Shown piece by piece: positions 1-12,652 of a stretch of 28,229 nt of DNA. The translations under genes were made by a program, and so were the position numbers. Origin of the DNA: Chromera velia (Eukaryota; Sar; Chromeraceae); the NCBI GenBank assembly GCA_018398765.1, contig JAHBMJ010001434.1, positions 2,501 through 30,729 of the forward strand, read 5' to 3'. Positions within the stretch are counted from its first letter, which is position 1; the number at the start of each line of letters is the position of its first letter. The notes beneath the pieces were generated by a model, which did not search any database, was not told the origin of the DNA, and was given only the letters and a program-made list of their open reading frames with translations.

Positions 1-15
1 AAGAGAGAGAGAGAA

Positions 16-65
<50 letters not shown>

Positions 66-69
66 TCAA

Positions 70-106
<37 letters not shown>

Positions 107-168
107 AAGAAAGAGAAAGAGAAACTTTTAAGAGAAAGAGAGAGAGAGAAAGATGAGAGAGAGAAAGA

Positions 169-212
<44 letters not shown>

Positions 213-213
213 A

Positions 214-250
<37 letters not shown>

Positions 251-291
251 ACAAAGAGAGAGAATGTACAAAGAGAGAGAGAGAGAGAGAG

Positions 292-333
<42 letters not shown>

Positions 334-347
334 GGCGAAGAGAAAGA

Positions 348-385
<38 letters not shown>

Positions 386-430
386 GCAAGAATGAGGGGG
401 GGAGAGAACGGGGGAGAGAGAGACCTCTTC
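1..430. repeat. (GA)n microsatellite with a short (GT)n stretch
   Basis: The plus strand is almost pure purine: GA and GAAA units, with a (GT)n interruption near 348-363 and a few imperfect units. It ends near 430, where ordinary AT-rich sequence begins. Open frames through it encode only Arg-Glu or Ser-Leu alternation and are not genes. The array runs off the left edge, so its true length is unknown. Confidence 0.97.
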
Positions 431-1900
<1,470 letters not shown>

Positions 1901-1920
1901 TTCATATGAGGCACAGAGGG

Positions 1921-3357
1921 GCCAAAAAAGCCGAAATTGGAAAGGCAATTGGGCAGGCAGGAAGGCCGAAATGGGGAAGACAATCGGGCGGGCAGGAAAG
2001 CCACAAATGGGAAAGCATTGAGGCAGACAGAAAGGCTGAGATCTGGAAGGCAGTCAGGCAGGCTAGAAGAGCAAAGTTTCGAACGGCAGTCAGGCAGGCA
2101 GAAAAGAACACAGCCTCAGCACGTAGGGGCGCTGCTCCCTTTCACAGTCTGAAGACTGCGGCCGTAACAAAGAAGCAAAAACCTACCTCTGTGGGAGTTG
2201 AGAAAGGACTCAGTCTGTGGCACAGAACAGGCGTCTCCTGAAGGAAGGCAGTGAGGCAGGCAAGAACGCCGAAGTTTGACCGGCAGTCAGTCAGGCAGAG
2301 AAGCCGAAATTCGGAAGGCAGCCAGGCAGTCAGGGAGGCAGAGACGCTGAAATTCGGAAGGCAGTCGAGAAGCAGAGAGGCCGAAATCCAGAAGGCAGTC
2401 AGGCAGGCGCATAGACGCCGAGATTCGGAAGGCAGTCAGGCAGGCAGAGAAACCGAAACTGAGATGGCAGTCAGGCATTCTAGAAGGCCGAAATTCGGAA
2501 GGCAGTCAGGCAGACAGAGAGGCGGAAACTGGGATGGCGGTCAGGCAGGCAGAGAGGCCGAAATTCGGAAGGCAGTCAGGCAGGCATACTAGACGCCGAG
2601 ATTCGGAAGGCAGTCAGGCAGGCAGAGACGCTGAAATTCGGAAGGCAGACAGGCATGCAGGCAGAGACGCTGAAATTCGGAAGGCAGTCAGGTAGGCAGG
2701 CAGAGACGCTGAAATTTGGAAGGCAGTCAGGCATGCAGGCAGAGACGCCGAGATTCGGAAGGCAGTCAGGCAGGCAGAGAGGCCGAGATTCGGAAGGCAG
2801 TCAGGCAGGCAGAGAGCCGAGATTCGGAAGGCAGTCAGGCAGGCAGAGAGGCCGAGATTCGGAAGGTAGTCAGGCAGGCAGAGAAACCGAAACTGAGATG
2901 GCAGTCAGGCATTCTAGAAGGCCGAAATTCGGAAAGCAGTCAGGCAGGCAGAGAGGCCGAGATTTGGAAGGCAGTCAGGCAGGCAGAGAGCCGAGATTTG
3001 GAAGGCAGTTAAGCAGGCAGAGAGGCCGAGATTCGGAAGGCAGTCAGGCGGGCAGAGAGGCCGAGATTCGGAAGGCAGTCAGGCAGGCAGAGAGGCCGAG
3101 ATTCGGAAGGCAGTCAGGCAGGCAGAGAGGCCGAGGTTCGGAAGGCAGTCAGGCAGGCAGAGAGGCCGAGATTCGGAAGGCAGTCAGGCAGGCAGAGAGG
3201 CCGAGATTCGGAAGGCAGTCAGGCAGGCAGAGACGCTGAAATTCGGAAGGCAGACAGGCATGCAGGCAGAGACGCTGAAATTCGGAAGGCAGTCAGGCAG
3301 GCAGAGAAGCCGAAACTGGTTTGCAGTCAGGAAGGCAGAGATGCTGAAACTCGGAAG
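1921..3357. repeat. 35-bp minisatellite array
   Basis: The tandem unit is about 35 bp and is built around GGCAGTCAGGCAGGCAGAGA followed by GGCCGAGATTCGGAA. Copies at 1921-2110 are diverged but keep the period. Positions 2111-2240 interrupt the array. From about 2241 to 3357 copies are close, and those at 3020-3230 are nearly identical. Some units are one or two bases shorter, and some carry GACGCTGAAATTCGGAA instead of GGCCGAGATTCGGAA. The unit is not a multiple of three and lacks stops in the forward frames, so Arg/Gln-rich open frames of up to 194 codons (2655-3239) arise as a by-product. I do not regard these as genes. Confidence 0.93.
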
Positions 3358-3565
3358 GTCTATAAGCTCTGTCCGCCAGTCCGTCAGCTTCGTCAGCCAG
3401 GTCCGTCAGCCCACAATCGTCAGCAAGGCCCGTCAGTCCACTGTCCGTCACTTGGCCTAAGGTCCGTCTGTCCGTCAGGCTTCAGTTAGGTCTTTCAGCT
3501 CCGTCCGTCGGTTAGCTCCGTCAGTCCGCCAGTCCGTTGGCTTGGTCCGTCAGTCCGTCACTAGG
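3358..3565. repeat. GTCCGTCAG-type degenerate tandem repeat
   Basis: Variants of GTCCGTCAG and CCGTCAGTC recur about every 8-20 bases, directly after the 35-bp array. The shared CAGTC/GTCAG core suggests it grew from the same or a related sequence. No coding function is apparent. Confidence 0.75.
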
Positions 3566-3658
3566 GCGCAAAATGAGATGCAACTATCCAAGCAACAAGA
3601 GACGGTGCGACTCGTGGTGGGCTTTGCCCCCCCCCATCGCAGGGAACCGCTGGATTTA

Positions 3659-4190
3659 TCACTCTAGAGCACCGTGCCAACAGGGCACACTCTGGTGCGA
3701 ATGAAGGAGTTGAGAAGAGGCCGTCACTGGTTTGAATATGGTTGATGTCTTTAAGGTCCCATCGACGCATATCCTGCTGTGCTCCATTGAGACGGCTTGC
3801 AATGCACAGTGAATTTTCAGAGTCTTGCACACTGGAAAGCTCAGAAGGGTTCGGCAAAAATTCATTACAAAGGGTCACATCTATGGAAAATACATTCAGT
3901 AACGTCGCTGAGTAAGAAGCGATCAGGAAGAAAAGAAGTTGAGCTTGCAAATTGTAAGGATTGCACAGAATTGCAGAGATTTGCCGGCTTCACCGCGAGG
4001 AGACGCGCGCAAGATTTTTTTTTTTGCCGGACCCGAAAAACAAATGTGGCCCCGCGGAAGTGAGAAGAATTTGTGAAATTTCGGCAAAGACAAAAAGCGG
4101 TTTTCCGAGATCTTAAAAACGACACCATAACTTTTAGATTGAAAGGCAGATTTGTGATCAGCGTCCCTGACTTTCTTAAGTGCATTTCTC
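3659..4190 (-). pseudogene. Possible decayed FLYWCH/MULE-type transposase
   Basis: On the minus strand, two peptide fragments lie in the order expected of Mutator-like (MULE) transposases that begin with a FLYWCH zinc-finger-like domain. The first, near 4050-3980, reads GATFVFRVRQKKKSCARLLA and resembles the start of FLYWCH domains, with an aromatic-rich strand, a basic turn, then Cys-Ala-Arg. The second, in another frame near 3766-3662, contains VDGTLKTSTIF, then QLLHSH and VPCWHGALE. This resembles the MULE core pattern of DGTF, then QL-x-x-x-H, then a VP-x-x-x-AL strand. The intervening sequence changes frame, so any gene is broken. No terminal inverted repeats or target duplication were found. 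The match is by motif memory only, and chance similarity is possible. Confidence 0.35.
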
Positions 4191-4955
4191 TTTAGTGTCT
4201 CTCTAGTCCTTTGTCAGGCCAGTATGCATCTTGCCTAGGCATAGGTCCTGTCCGTCTATTATGGCCAATCTGTTGTAAGCGCAAGCCCCTCGGACTAGGC
4301 CGCCGCGCTTAGCTTATACTACTCCACGGTGGATAAAAATTAATACTTTTCATTCTCCGTGTGTTCGCGTGGTCAACTGTGCCTATCTATAGATGAGCGT
4401 TGTGGTCTTCCTTTTCCTTTCTCCGACTTCTTCTTCAATGGGTTCCTCAGCCAGTTAAAAAAAAAGGGTGAGGTGTGATCAGATTGTGCTGGAAATATGC
4501 GGGGTTCAGGATCAGGTGTGGCGCAGGTGCTATCCTGAACTCGCTAGGCCGGTGTCGGTTGGCTGCCGGGTGTGGGGCCCCAGCCCCACGCCGCGGGTTG
4601 GTGGCGCGCGCGCAGCGCGCGCTTGGACATCGAACGCGCGTACGCGTTGCACGTGAGCAACACTTCAGACTCTCGATCTGCACGACAGAGACTCGATGTG
4701 CATGAGAGCCTGTCGTGGTTCTGTATGATAACATGCACAAAGTGTACTGCAAGCGAAGCCCAACATCCGAAAAGGATGCCAGCTTGTCAAAAACGGACGA
4801 GAGAACGTCGTAAAAAAACAGCACGTACAGAGACTCGCAAGCGTTGTTTGAACTCAGAAGGATAACCACAAGCACGCACAGACACAAGTCCCGCCTCGGG
4901 GCTGGCCCAGAGTGAAGCAATCGAGGACGAAAGGAAGAGCTACAGCAAGAGAAAG
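4191..4955. other. Spacer upstream of the WD40 gene with GC-rich inverted repeats
   Basis: The first 250 bases are unremarkable. At 4500-4650 base composition rises sharply in GC and three inverted repeats follow each other. GTTCAGGAT (4504-4512) pairs with ATCCTGAAC (4532-4540). GTGGGGC (4572-4578) pairs with GCCCCAC (4583-4589) around a four-base loop. A CGCGCGCG/GCGCGCGC palindrome lies near 4603-4621. The block could be promoter DNA, 5' untranslated sequence of the WD40 gene, or a structured RNA gene. I cannot assign it to a known RNA family. Frames here are short and have no recognisable domain. Confidence 0.5.
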
Positions 4956-4992
4956 ATGGCTCTCGATTGCGACGGACCCCACAGAGTGCTCA
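4956..4992 (+). CDS. WD40 gene exon 1 (start codon)
   Basis: The exon encodes MALDCDGPHRVL plus one base, then a GTCAGT donor. It was chosen because its phase (1) matches the acceptor at 5365 and the join gives HRVLKLVSPVGTVAFSRD, a natural first WD40 strand. No other ATG nearby gives this phase with a good donor. A 5' untranslated exon cannot be excluded. Confidence 0.65.
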
Positions 4993-7900
4993 GTCAGTTC
5001 TGCACACATTTTTACAAGAGTTGCATGCCCTTCTAGCTTTTCCTTCTGTAGCTCTCAAATTTGTTGAGCGACATGCACTCTGTATGTATAGAAGTTCCTG
5101 TGTCCCCAAGCTCCTTAATCGCCTTCCCTGCTTGATCATGCCTTTCATTGGGCTTTCTTCTCCACTTCTTTCCTTCTGTGGTACGCGTGGAGTGCCTCTG
5201 TCCCAGCCGCCTGTTCCGAGGTGACCGTCTACGTGTCTGCTGGCCTGCCTCCCTTCTGTGTCTTCCTGTTGCGCCGTCTTTCTCAGCTTCTCCAACCCCG
5301 CTCTCCGTGTGTATGAATGTGTCAGCACGTCTGGGTGTGTATGAATGTATGTGTTTGTCTACAGAGCTGGTGTCTCCTGTGGGTACGGTGGCGTTCTCTC
5401 GAGACAGCAGGCTCCTGGCTGTGTGCACTCTCGAGGAGGGCCTCTCCGTGTGGGACCTGGAGGAGATGACCTTGGCCTCGGCCTCAAAGGCAGAAACCGG
5501 TGGGATTGTGCCCTCAATCCCTCCCTTTCCCTCCCCCCTTCTCTCTCTCTCTCTGCTTTGTGTGGACGAATGCATGAATCAACCTAGCTGGGAGAGGTTC
5601 TTTGCAGCTCTTCCTGTGCCCTGTTTTCTCGTTCTCTCTATTCCCCCTTCCTCAAAATCTAGACGAGACTCCCATTCTTTCCTTTCCCGACATGGGCAAA
5701 TCGCTCGCTTTACTCAGCCTCCCTCCCTCTCTTCGTGTTCCTCATGGTTGCATGAGTCACTGTTTGCTTGCAACTGCATGCAGGTGGGTGTCCCCTTTCC
5801 GCTCTCTTCTTTCCAGACCCTTTCCAGGAGGAGAGTGGAAGAGAAAAAAGAGAGAGAGACAAAGAGGGAGTCGGGGGAGCTCACTGCTCCTCTACGATGA
5901 TGCAGCGGTCGTTTTCTGCCTCTCTCTCCCAGGTTCTTTCACGGAGCCTCCAATCACGGGAGGATCTTCATGAGGGAGTCATGAGGGACAGAGAGCTCAG
6001 AGGAACTCAGAGCGAAAATCAGAAACGCCACTCTGCCTCTGCCCGCTTTGTCCCCTCGAGACCCCCTAACCTCCCGAAGCCCGGAAGGATACCTCATCAC
6101 TTCCTCTACACGACAAACGAAGTCAGCCAGGCAAGACCAACGCCTATTCATGTCAGAACATGTTCAAGAATAAAGGTAGCCACGAAAGCACTCTTGCACA
6201 GAGACGAGGTCCGACCCTTTTTTTTCCCCCTCGCGGTTCTTGCCCTTTTCCGGACACCCGAACGATGGTGCAGCAGCTTTAATTCAAGATGATACTGAGT
6301 TCATGCACCCTCCCTCCCTCCTGCAGGATGGCATGATGAGGCAGTGGGTTATTCCTGATGGGAAGGGGAAGGAGGGGACTGAAGGGGGGGGCAAGGGGGC
6401 AGTGGACATGTTTGTCAGGCAGAGGGGTCAGTCAGTCAGACAGGCTGGCACTCTCTCCTTTTTGCTTGCTTCCTCGTTGTGTGTCTTTCCTACTGATTTT
6501 TTTTTTTTCTTTCGTTCCGTCCTGATTCCCTTCTCCCTCCCTCCCGATATTTTTGTGGCCTTCTTTTCGGCCTCGCTTGTTGTGTACACTCATGTTTCCA
6601 CGCATGGTCCTGCCCTATCTTTCCGCCTCTTTGCCTGCCTTTCGGTGTTTGTTTCTCTCTCTCTGGATTTGCCTTCTGATTCAAACGTCCTCTCTAGCAC
6701 GCGGTTCTTGCATGGAGAAGGCAATTCGGTGCATGCATTCATGTTCATTCAGAATTCTTTTTCCATTTCAATACAGAATTCTTTCTCCATTTCAATACGG
6801 AATTCTGAATGCATGGAGCAGGGAAAAAGAGAATCTTGCTCTAACAGAAAGACTTCTTTTTGTTTCCTTGTGATGCATGAGTTTGTTCTCCCTCTTCTCT
6901 GATTTTTCTTCATTGCTCAAACCAACTCGTCCGCAGCCCCTCTGGGCCTTGCTGTGACTTCCACCTCGTGTTCTGAAGATGGACGCTGGATCGCTTGCGC
7001 TGGTCAGGGGGACAGACTTGAGAATCTATACGTCCTTCAAAAGTCTTCCAAAAGAAAAGCCGAGCTCCCGCACCCACCACCTGTTTTGGCCTCAGTGGAA
7101 AGAAAAAGGGAGAGGTCTTGCGACGAAAGGAGAAAAGGAAAGCCAAGCAAGGGCCGCATCCTTTCGCTGTTCCATTTACGGGTCGACATGTCTACACATC
7201 CGTTTTGCCACCTTTTATGCGTCAGAATATCTCCTTCCCTGCAGTATTCAGAGACGACAGAAATCATTTCGATGTGCAAATAGGAGGAGACACACAATGC
7301 ACCTTCCCCTATCGTTCCATTGCAGGATCTGACGGCAAGGTCAGACTTTTCGACCGCCACAGGAAAGGTGGAGGGTCCCGGAAGGCGGCTGTGCTCGATC
7401 CCTCTGCCCGTCTCCCGGCTCTTCCCTCCTTCCTCTCCCATGAGAGAAGTGCCCTAGGCCTCGGTGACCCCCCCCTCCCCCTACAAGAAGCCCTCCCTCC
7501 GCCCACTTCTGTGTACCAATTCCCCCCCAGAGCCCTAACCAGACGCCCAGACGACCCCTCAACTCCCCGGCGAATGCTCTCACGAACCTATTCCGGGTGG
7601 TCCCGTCCCCCCTCTCCCACGTCCCCTGGTCGGACCCCGGCCCAGAGAGCAGCCGAGGACGCAGTGTGTCTGGCGGAAGTTCTCTTCTTTCCTCGCCATC
7701 CTTCACTCCTACTTTCCCTCTCAGCGGCACTCAACGGACCCCCCCACCTCTCCGCTCTCCGAGTCTTCGATCTTTCAAGATTGCCAAAAAGTGCAGCAGA
7801 CGCTGGAGGTCTCGCCTCCTCTCCCCTCCGTCTGTCTGTCTTCTGCCTCCCTGGAAGATTCACACGAGCAGCCACCGGACCCAGCGACCTGGTGGCCTTT

Positions 7901-10900
7901 GCAGAACCAGACACGCCCTCGAAGGTGGTCGTGGGCCTCTTGGAGGTCCAATACGAGGATGCAAAGGAATCAGAAGAAGACAGAAAGGAACCCCCACCCG
8001 TTCGGCACGTCAACCTCAGAGCGGCAGCTGCGGACCTCGGGGGCATGAGGGCAGAAGTGCGGACGTTGAAATGGACTCCCGGGTGGCGGGAGCCTCTGCA
8101 TGGAGGGGGGGATGAGGAGGGAGCGAGAGGACTGGCGGTCAGAGGAGACAGCCTGCTTGTTCCACCGGTCAGTCAGTCTGGCCTTTCTTTCCGTACATCC
8201 CCGCAGATCCAAATATGTTGTGTGTGCCTACTCGCTGTCAGGTTTTGACTATCCAAACTGAGACTTCTCTCTCCTTCTACCCATCCGTCATCACTTTGAA
8301 CCCCTTCGCTATTTGTTTTTTCTCAGCGGCCATCAGGCGTTTTTCTGCGAGCTGCCGCAATACAGAGCGCCGTTACTTCATTTTGATTCCAGCCACTCTT
8401 CTGAGCATGAATTGCATCTTTCAAGTCCCTGCCGTCATTTCCTTCTTTCCACACTTGTTCTCTGCAGAGTCTGCTTGCCGTCGGACTTTTTGATGGCAGG
8501 ATCATGCTGTTGAGAGTGACTCTGGCCGATGTCAGATGCAGCTTGAAGGAGAGGCCATTTGGGGGCATGGAGGACATTCGAGATGGAAGCAGTGTCGTCG
8601 GAACGGTTCCCGTGACAGACAGAGACTCTCTCTCTCCCTCTAGAGGCGGCTTTGTCCGACATCGGGGGGCGCCCAGTACTGCTCTCTGCATTGAGCACGT
8701 CGCAATGTTGGAAGGCCACACAGGCCCCATCAACTGTCTGGACTTTGCCCCTTTTCCTCTTCCCTTCGGTCCCCCCTTCGGTCTCTTTTTGGCTTCTGGG
8801 TCTGCGGACAGAAGTTGCCGTTTATGGGACCTCAGCAAGGTCCTACCCAACAAGGGGGGGCTCACAAAAGATGAAGTGGCAAATGTGAAACGACGGCAGA
8901 GATTTGGTCTGCCCGCTTTCAAACAGTCCTCTCTCGCCACACAGCAGGCAGCAGACCCAGATGCCAAAAGAGGGCAGCTCCCGTTTGTTCAACGCGCCCA
9001 CGTACCGAGAATGAGGGCAGTCAGCCCCCCTGCCCCTGTCCTTCGCCTTAGATCGTTGCCTCACAGAGACACAAATCGGCACGTTGCAGCATCTCCCAAC
9101 ATGAAGCAACCACGCGAGCCTCCTGAAAGAGAGCCCTTGCCGCCGCCCCAACCGAACCTCAGAGCTCTCCGCACTATGATTCGCGAACACGACCGTCGTA
9201 ACATACGATCCCCGCCCTCTGCATGTTTATGCTCTCACAGATCTGCTATCACAGACACACAAAGTAACGCTGGGGTAAACCAGTTGAACAGTGCGTCTCT
9301 CATCTCCCCCCCCAAGTCTCACCTCTGCCCAATACACTCAAGGCAAAATGATTTGAGGTTTCAACAAGCCAAGCTTCTACTCCATCCCCCTGAGCCCGCC
9401 TCCCTACTGGATGACTTAGATGCCGAGGACGAGCGCGACAAACAAAATTCAAGAAGTTCATCTCGACCTCCTGTGTCAGCCAACAAAAAAGGAAAGAGGC
9501 TTTTACGCACGCCAGATAAAAATAAGGAAGTGCGAGCTGGGAAGACTGTCGGGTCAGAAAACGATCAGTCTTTCTCACCTCTCCCCCCGTCTGTCTGTCA
9601 AGTGTGTGCTGAGCAGCCTCCCATGAGAGGCAAAGAAGCGGAAGCCCACCCGGAAGAAACGAGTAAATGTTTCTCCTCCTGCACTTGCGCCTACCCAAAT
9701 GAGTCCCAGTCCAGAGTATCTCCTTCCAAGCAGGTGCCTCTCTCAGCTCACGCAAAAAGCAAAAGGGCAGCCAGAGAGAAACGACGAAAGAAAGGTCTAT
9801 GGCCCCCTTACCCCAATTTGCGCGCTCTCTGGACAAAAAAAAACCATTCGGGGCCCACCATCCTCACAGAAGACACACCAGCAGGACAACAGCATTTCCA
9901 CTCACGAAGTTCCCCCAGGGCCCGGACAAGCACCTCCCTACGAGGGAGGTCCTCCCACTCTCCTTCTCATTCTCTGAAGAGAAGCACTGGTCCTGCCTAC
10001 CCGCTTTCTTTGTGCCACTCTTGCCAGGTGAGTCGTTGAACAGGCGGAAGGAATCTAGATAACTAAATGGGCTGGCTGGTTGTTGTCCGTGAATGCTGAT
10101 CGAAAGAGAGATTGACCGACCCTTCCTTGCAGTCATTCTCTTCTCAGCGGCCGAACCAGCCAGCCAGCCGAAGGAAAGCTGAGAAGCCAGTCCGTGTGTG
10201 TGTTTTTGCCTGCGTTTTTGCCTCTTTCTTGACGTGGTGGCTCATGTGTTGCATACAGATGCTTTCATGTTGCGAACGCCTCCAAACGCTTTGCGCAGGA
10301 GAGTCAACGAAGCCGACCCCGATCCAGGGTTCCTCTCGATGGACACAGAGACAGAGACAGAGAGAGAGGAGGGGCCTCAACTGGAAGAACTGGGACTGCA
10401 AATGGAATTTCGGTTTCCAACAGCAGACCCTCCACCTCTCCCTTTGCGTGGTCTCAGCTTCTGTGCGTTCCTTGTGAGAGCGCCGACAACAGGAGACGGT
10501 CAGTCTGGCAAGCGTAAACACAAAGCTGTAAAAAATTAGAAAGGGAAACACAACAAAAAATGTTGCGTCCTTTTCTCTCTCTTCTTTAGTCCACAATGTG
10601 AGCGTGTTGTCTCTAAGCAGAAGTTGCAGTCCCTTTTTTTCACAGTCCCTGAATGAGTTGATCTGACACGCCATCCACATTACTGTCTCTCTGCAAGTTC
10701 TTCGAATCGGACTCTCTCTCCTGCTGAAAGCGTCGATCCTGCCTACCCGCCTGATCGATTCCGACTGCTTTGAATCATCCATCCTCTCTCGACCCTTTTT
10801 TGATCGATCCTCTCTCTCTACTGCTCCCAGACGGATGCCCTCTCCCAAAAGCCGCCCAGGCAGTCGGCACACGTGCACCACAGCGGGTTGTAGAGTCGTT

Positions 10901-12620
10901 GAGAGGCCCTCACACAGAGGAACAGGGCACTCCACGCGCCCCCACACCCACCAGGCGTTTGCCTCTACATCCTCTCAGGGCCCTCTTGCTTCCCCCTTTC
11001 CTGTGGCTGACAGCCAGACCCTCATGGAAGGGGGGGGAGACATCAATCAGACACAATTTTTGGGTGAGGGTCTCAGTGCATCTACTGTAAATACCGGGGG
11101 ACCCGCGTGTGGCATGTGTGGCTGTACAGTCAACGACCGCGTCGGCAGAAGCAAACAAGAAAAAGAGCCAGAACGTCGCAAACCTCCTCGACAAAATGCC
11201 TTTCAGGGAAGCCAACAGGAGACCGTGAGGGTAAGGGAAAGAGATGATTATCTGATGGGTTCATCCCAATTATCAAGGGAGACTCAGGCAAGAGAGATTC
11301 CAACTGTGTCCATTCAGAGCGACAATGCAAGAGAAGAGGCAGAGGCCCTGTCTATCAGGTACTGTTCCTGCCCAGGAGGACCGCTGGGAGCACAGGTGTC
11401 TCAAGAGATACGGGCGGATGGAAGTCCTCTGCGATTCCCTCTCACAACCCCCGTCACTCTAGGACGTCCTGAGATACTCCGGCAACCTTCTCCGTTGTCG
11501 CTAGGACCAGGACCCATCCTTTCCCCCCCACATAGGCACAGCAGTTCACCACCAGAACGACCGTCCCCCCTCTGCGAGTCTTTGGACTGCAAGTGTTGTC
11601 CCCGCAGAGCGTCTACTCCTGCTGGTGCATCTGTTCATGAGACTTTAGGCAGAGAGACGGTAGGAAAGAGAGGATTCAGTGGGTGCAACACAGAAGAGGG
11701 GGGGATTAGAAAGAGGAGCACCTCAGTCAGCTCTGTACTGGTCCCCATTCAGCCCTCAAATGACCCAAACAACGAAAATTCTCGAACGGATGACCGCCAA
11801 CCCCAATCAAGAGGCACCTCTCCCCCTGCAAGCAGAATTGGAGACGGTCCCGCACCCCAACCCCTTCCTAGAGACGGTCAACGCTTGAAGTCTGAGTCTG
11901 CCCTTCCGATCCAAGGCACTCAGCAGACGGGGGATGCCCTGTCCTCTCTGTCTGTCAGTAAGGAAGAGGAAGAGATGGATGTGGAGGTCATATCCGTATC
12001 CGAGTCCTCACGTAGAAGCGAGAACACACACACACGGGTAGAGATGGAAACCATGGCAGAGGAGGCGGCGGCCAGCGCCATCGATGCTGTGCTCGGTTTC
12101 CCCTCTTCTCACCCTCTTTGGCAAACGAGAGATCCCCCCCCTTCCTCTCCCCCCTCTCGACCCTTCCGAAAAGAAACCGGGTCAAACAGCAAGGAGGGGC
12201 AAGAAGAGAAACCACCTCAACCCAAGAGTCTTGTCAATCCAGACCACCAAGAGAAGACGCAACAGGACGACATAGAGGAAGAAAAAGGGACAGACATGCC
12301 GCCCCCCTTTCCACTCCCCCCCTCACGCCGGTCCTCTATCCGGGGCCCCAAATCGCCCCAGCTTCCGCATCCGGTAGAGAGACCAGACTGGAAAACAAAC
12401 GGACAGAGGCAGCAGACGGAATCACAAGGAGGAAAGGGAGATGGGGATGAAGAAAGCAGAAGCTCTTCTGAGAGGCCTCCGTTCATCTTCTCGCCAACGG
12501 TTGACGGAGGGGATGCAGGGATGCCTGCGGAGGCTTCTCTAACTTTGTCCTTCTCGGCACAAGTCAGTGTGTTTCCCAATATCACATCTCCAGTTGTTTC
12601 TGCTCTCCCTCTCCCTCCCT

Positions 12621-12652
<32 letters not shown>

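Noticed and set aside
2655-3239. Arg/Gln-rich frame of 194 codons
   Set aside because: The frame is open only because the 35-bp repeat lacks stops. There is no unique start region, splice context or domain.
5033-5575. Minus-strand frame of 180 codons opposite the WD40 gene start
   Set aside because: It overlaps WD40 exon 2 on the other strand, where the plus-strand peptide shows a WD40 repeat. The minus product is Arg/Ser-rich without pattern.
5650-5785. Alternative WD40 exon reading DETPILSFPDMGKSLALLS and ending LLATAC
   Set aside because: It looks WD40-like near its end, but its exit phase (2) cannot join DGMMRQW in exon 4 without an immediate stop.
10144-10947. Minus-strand frame of 267 codons
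   Set aside because: It is long, but it covers exons 8-9, an intron and the start of exon 10 on the opposite strand. The product has no recognisable domain.
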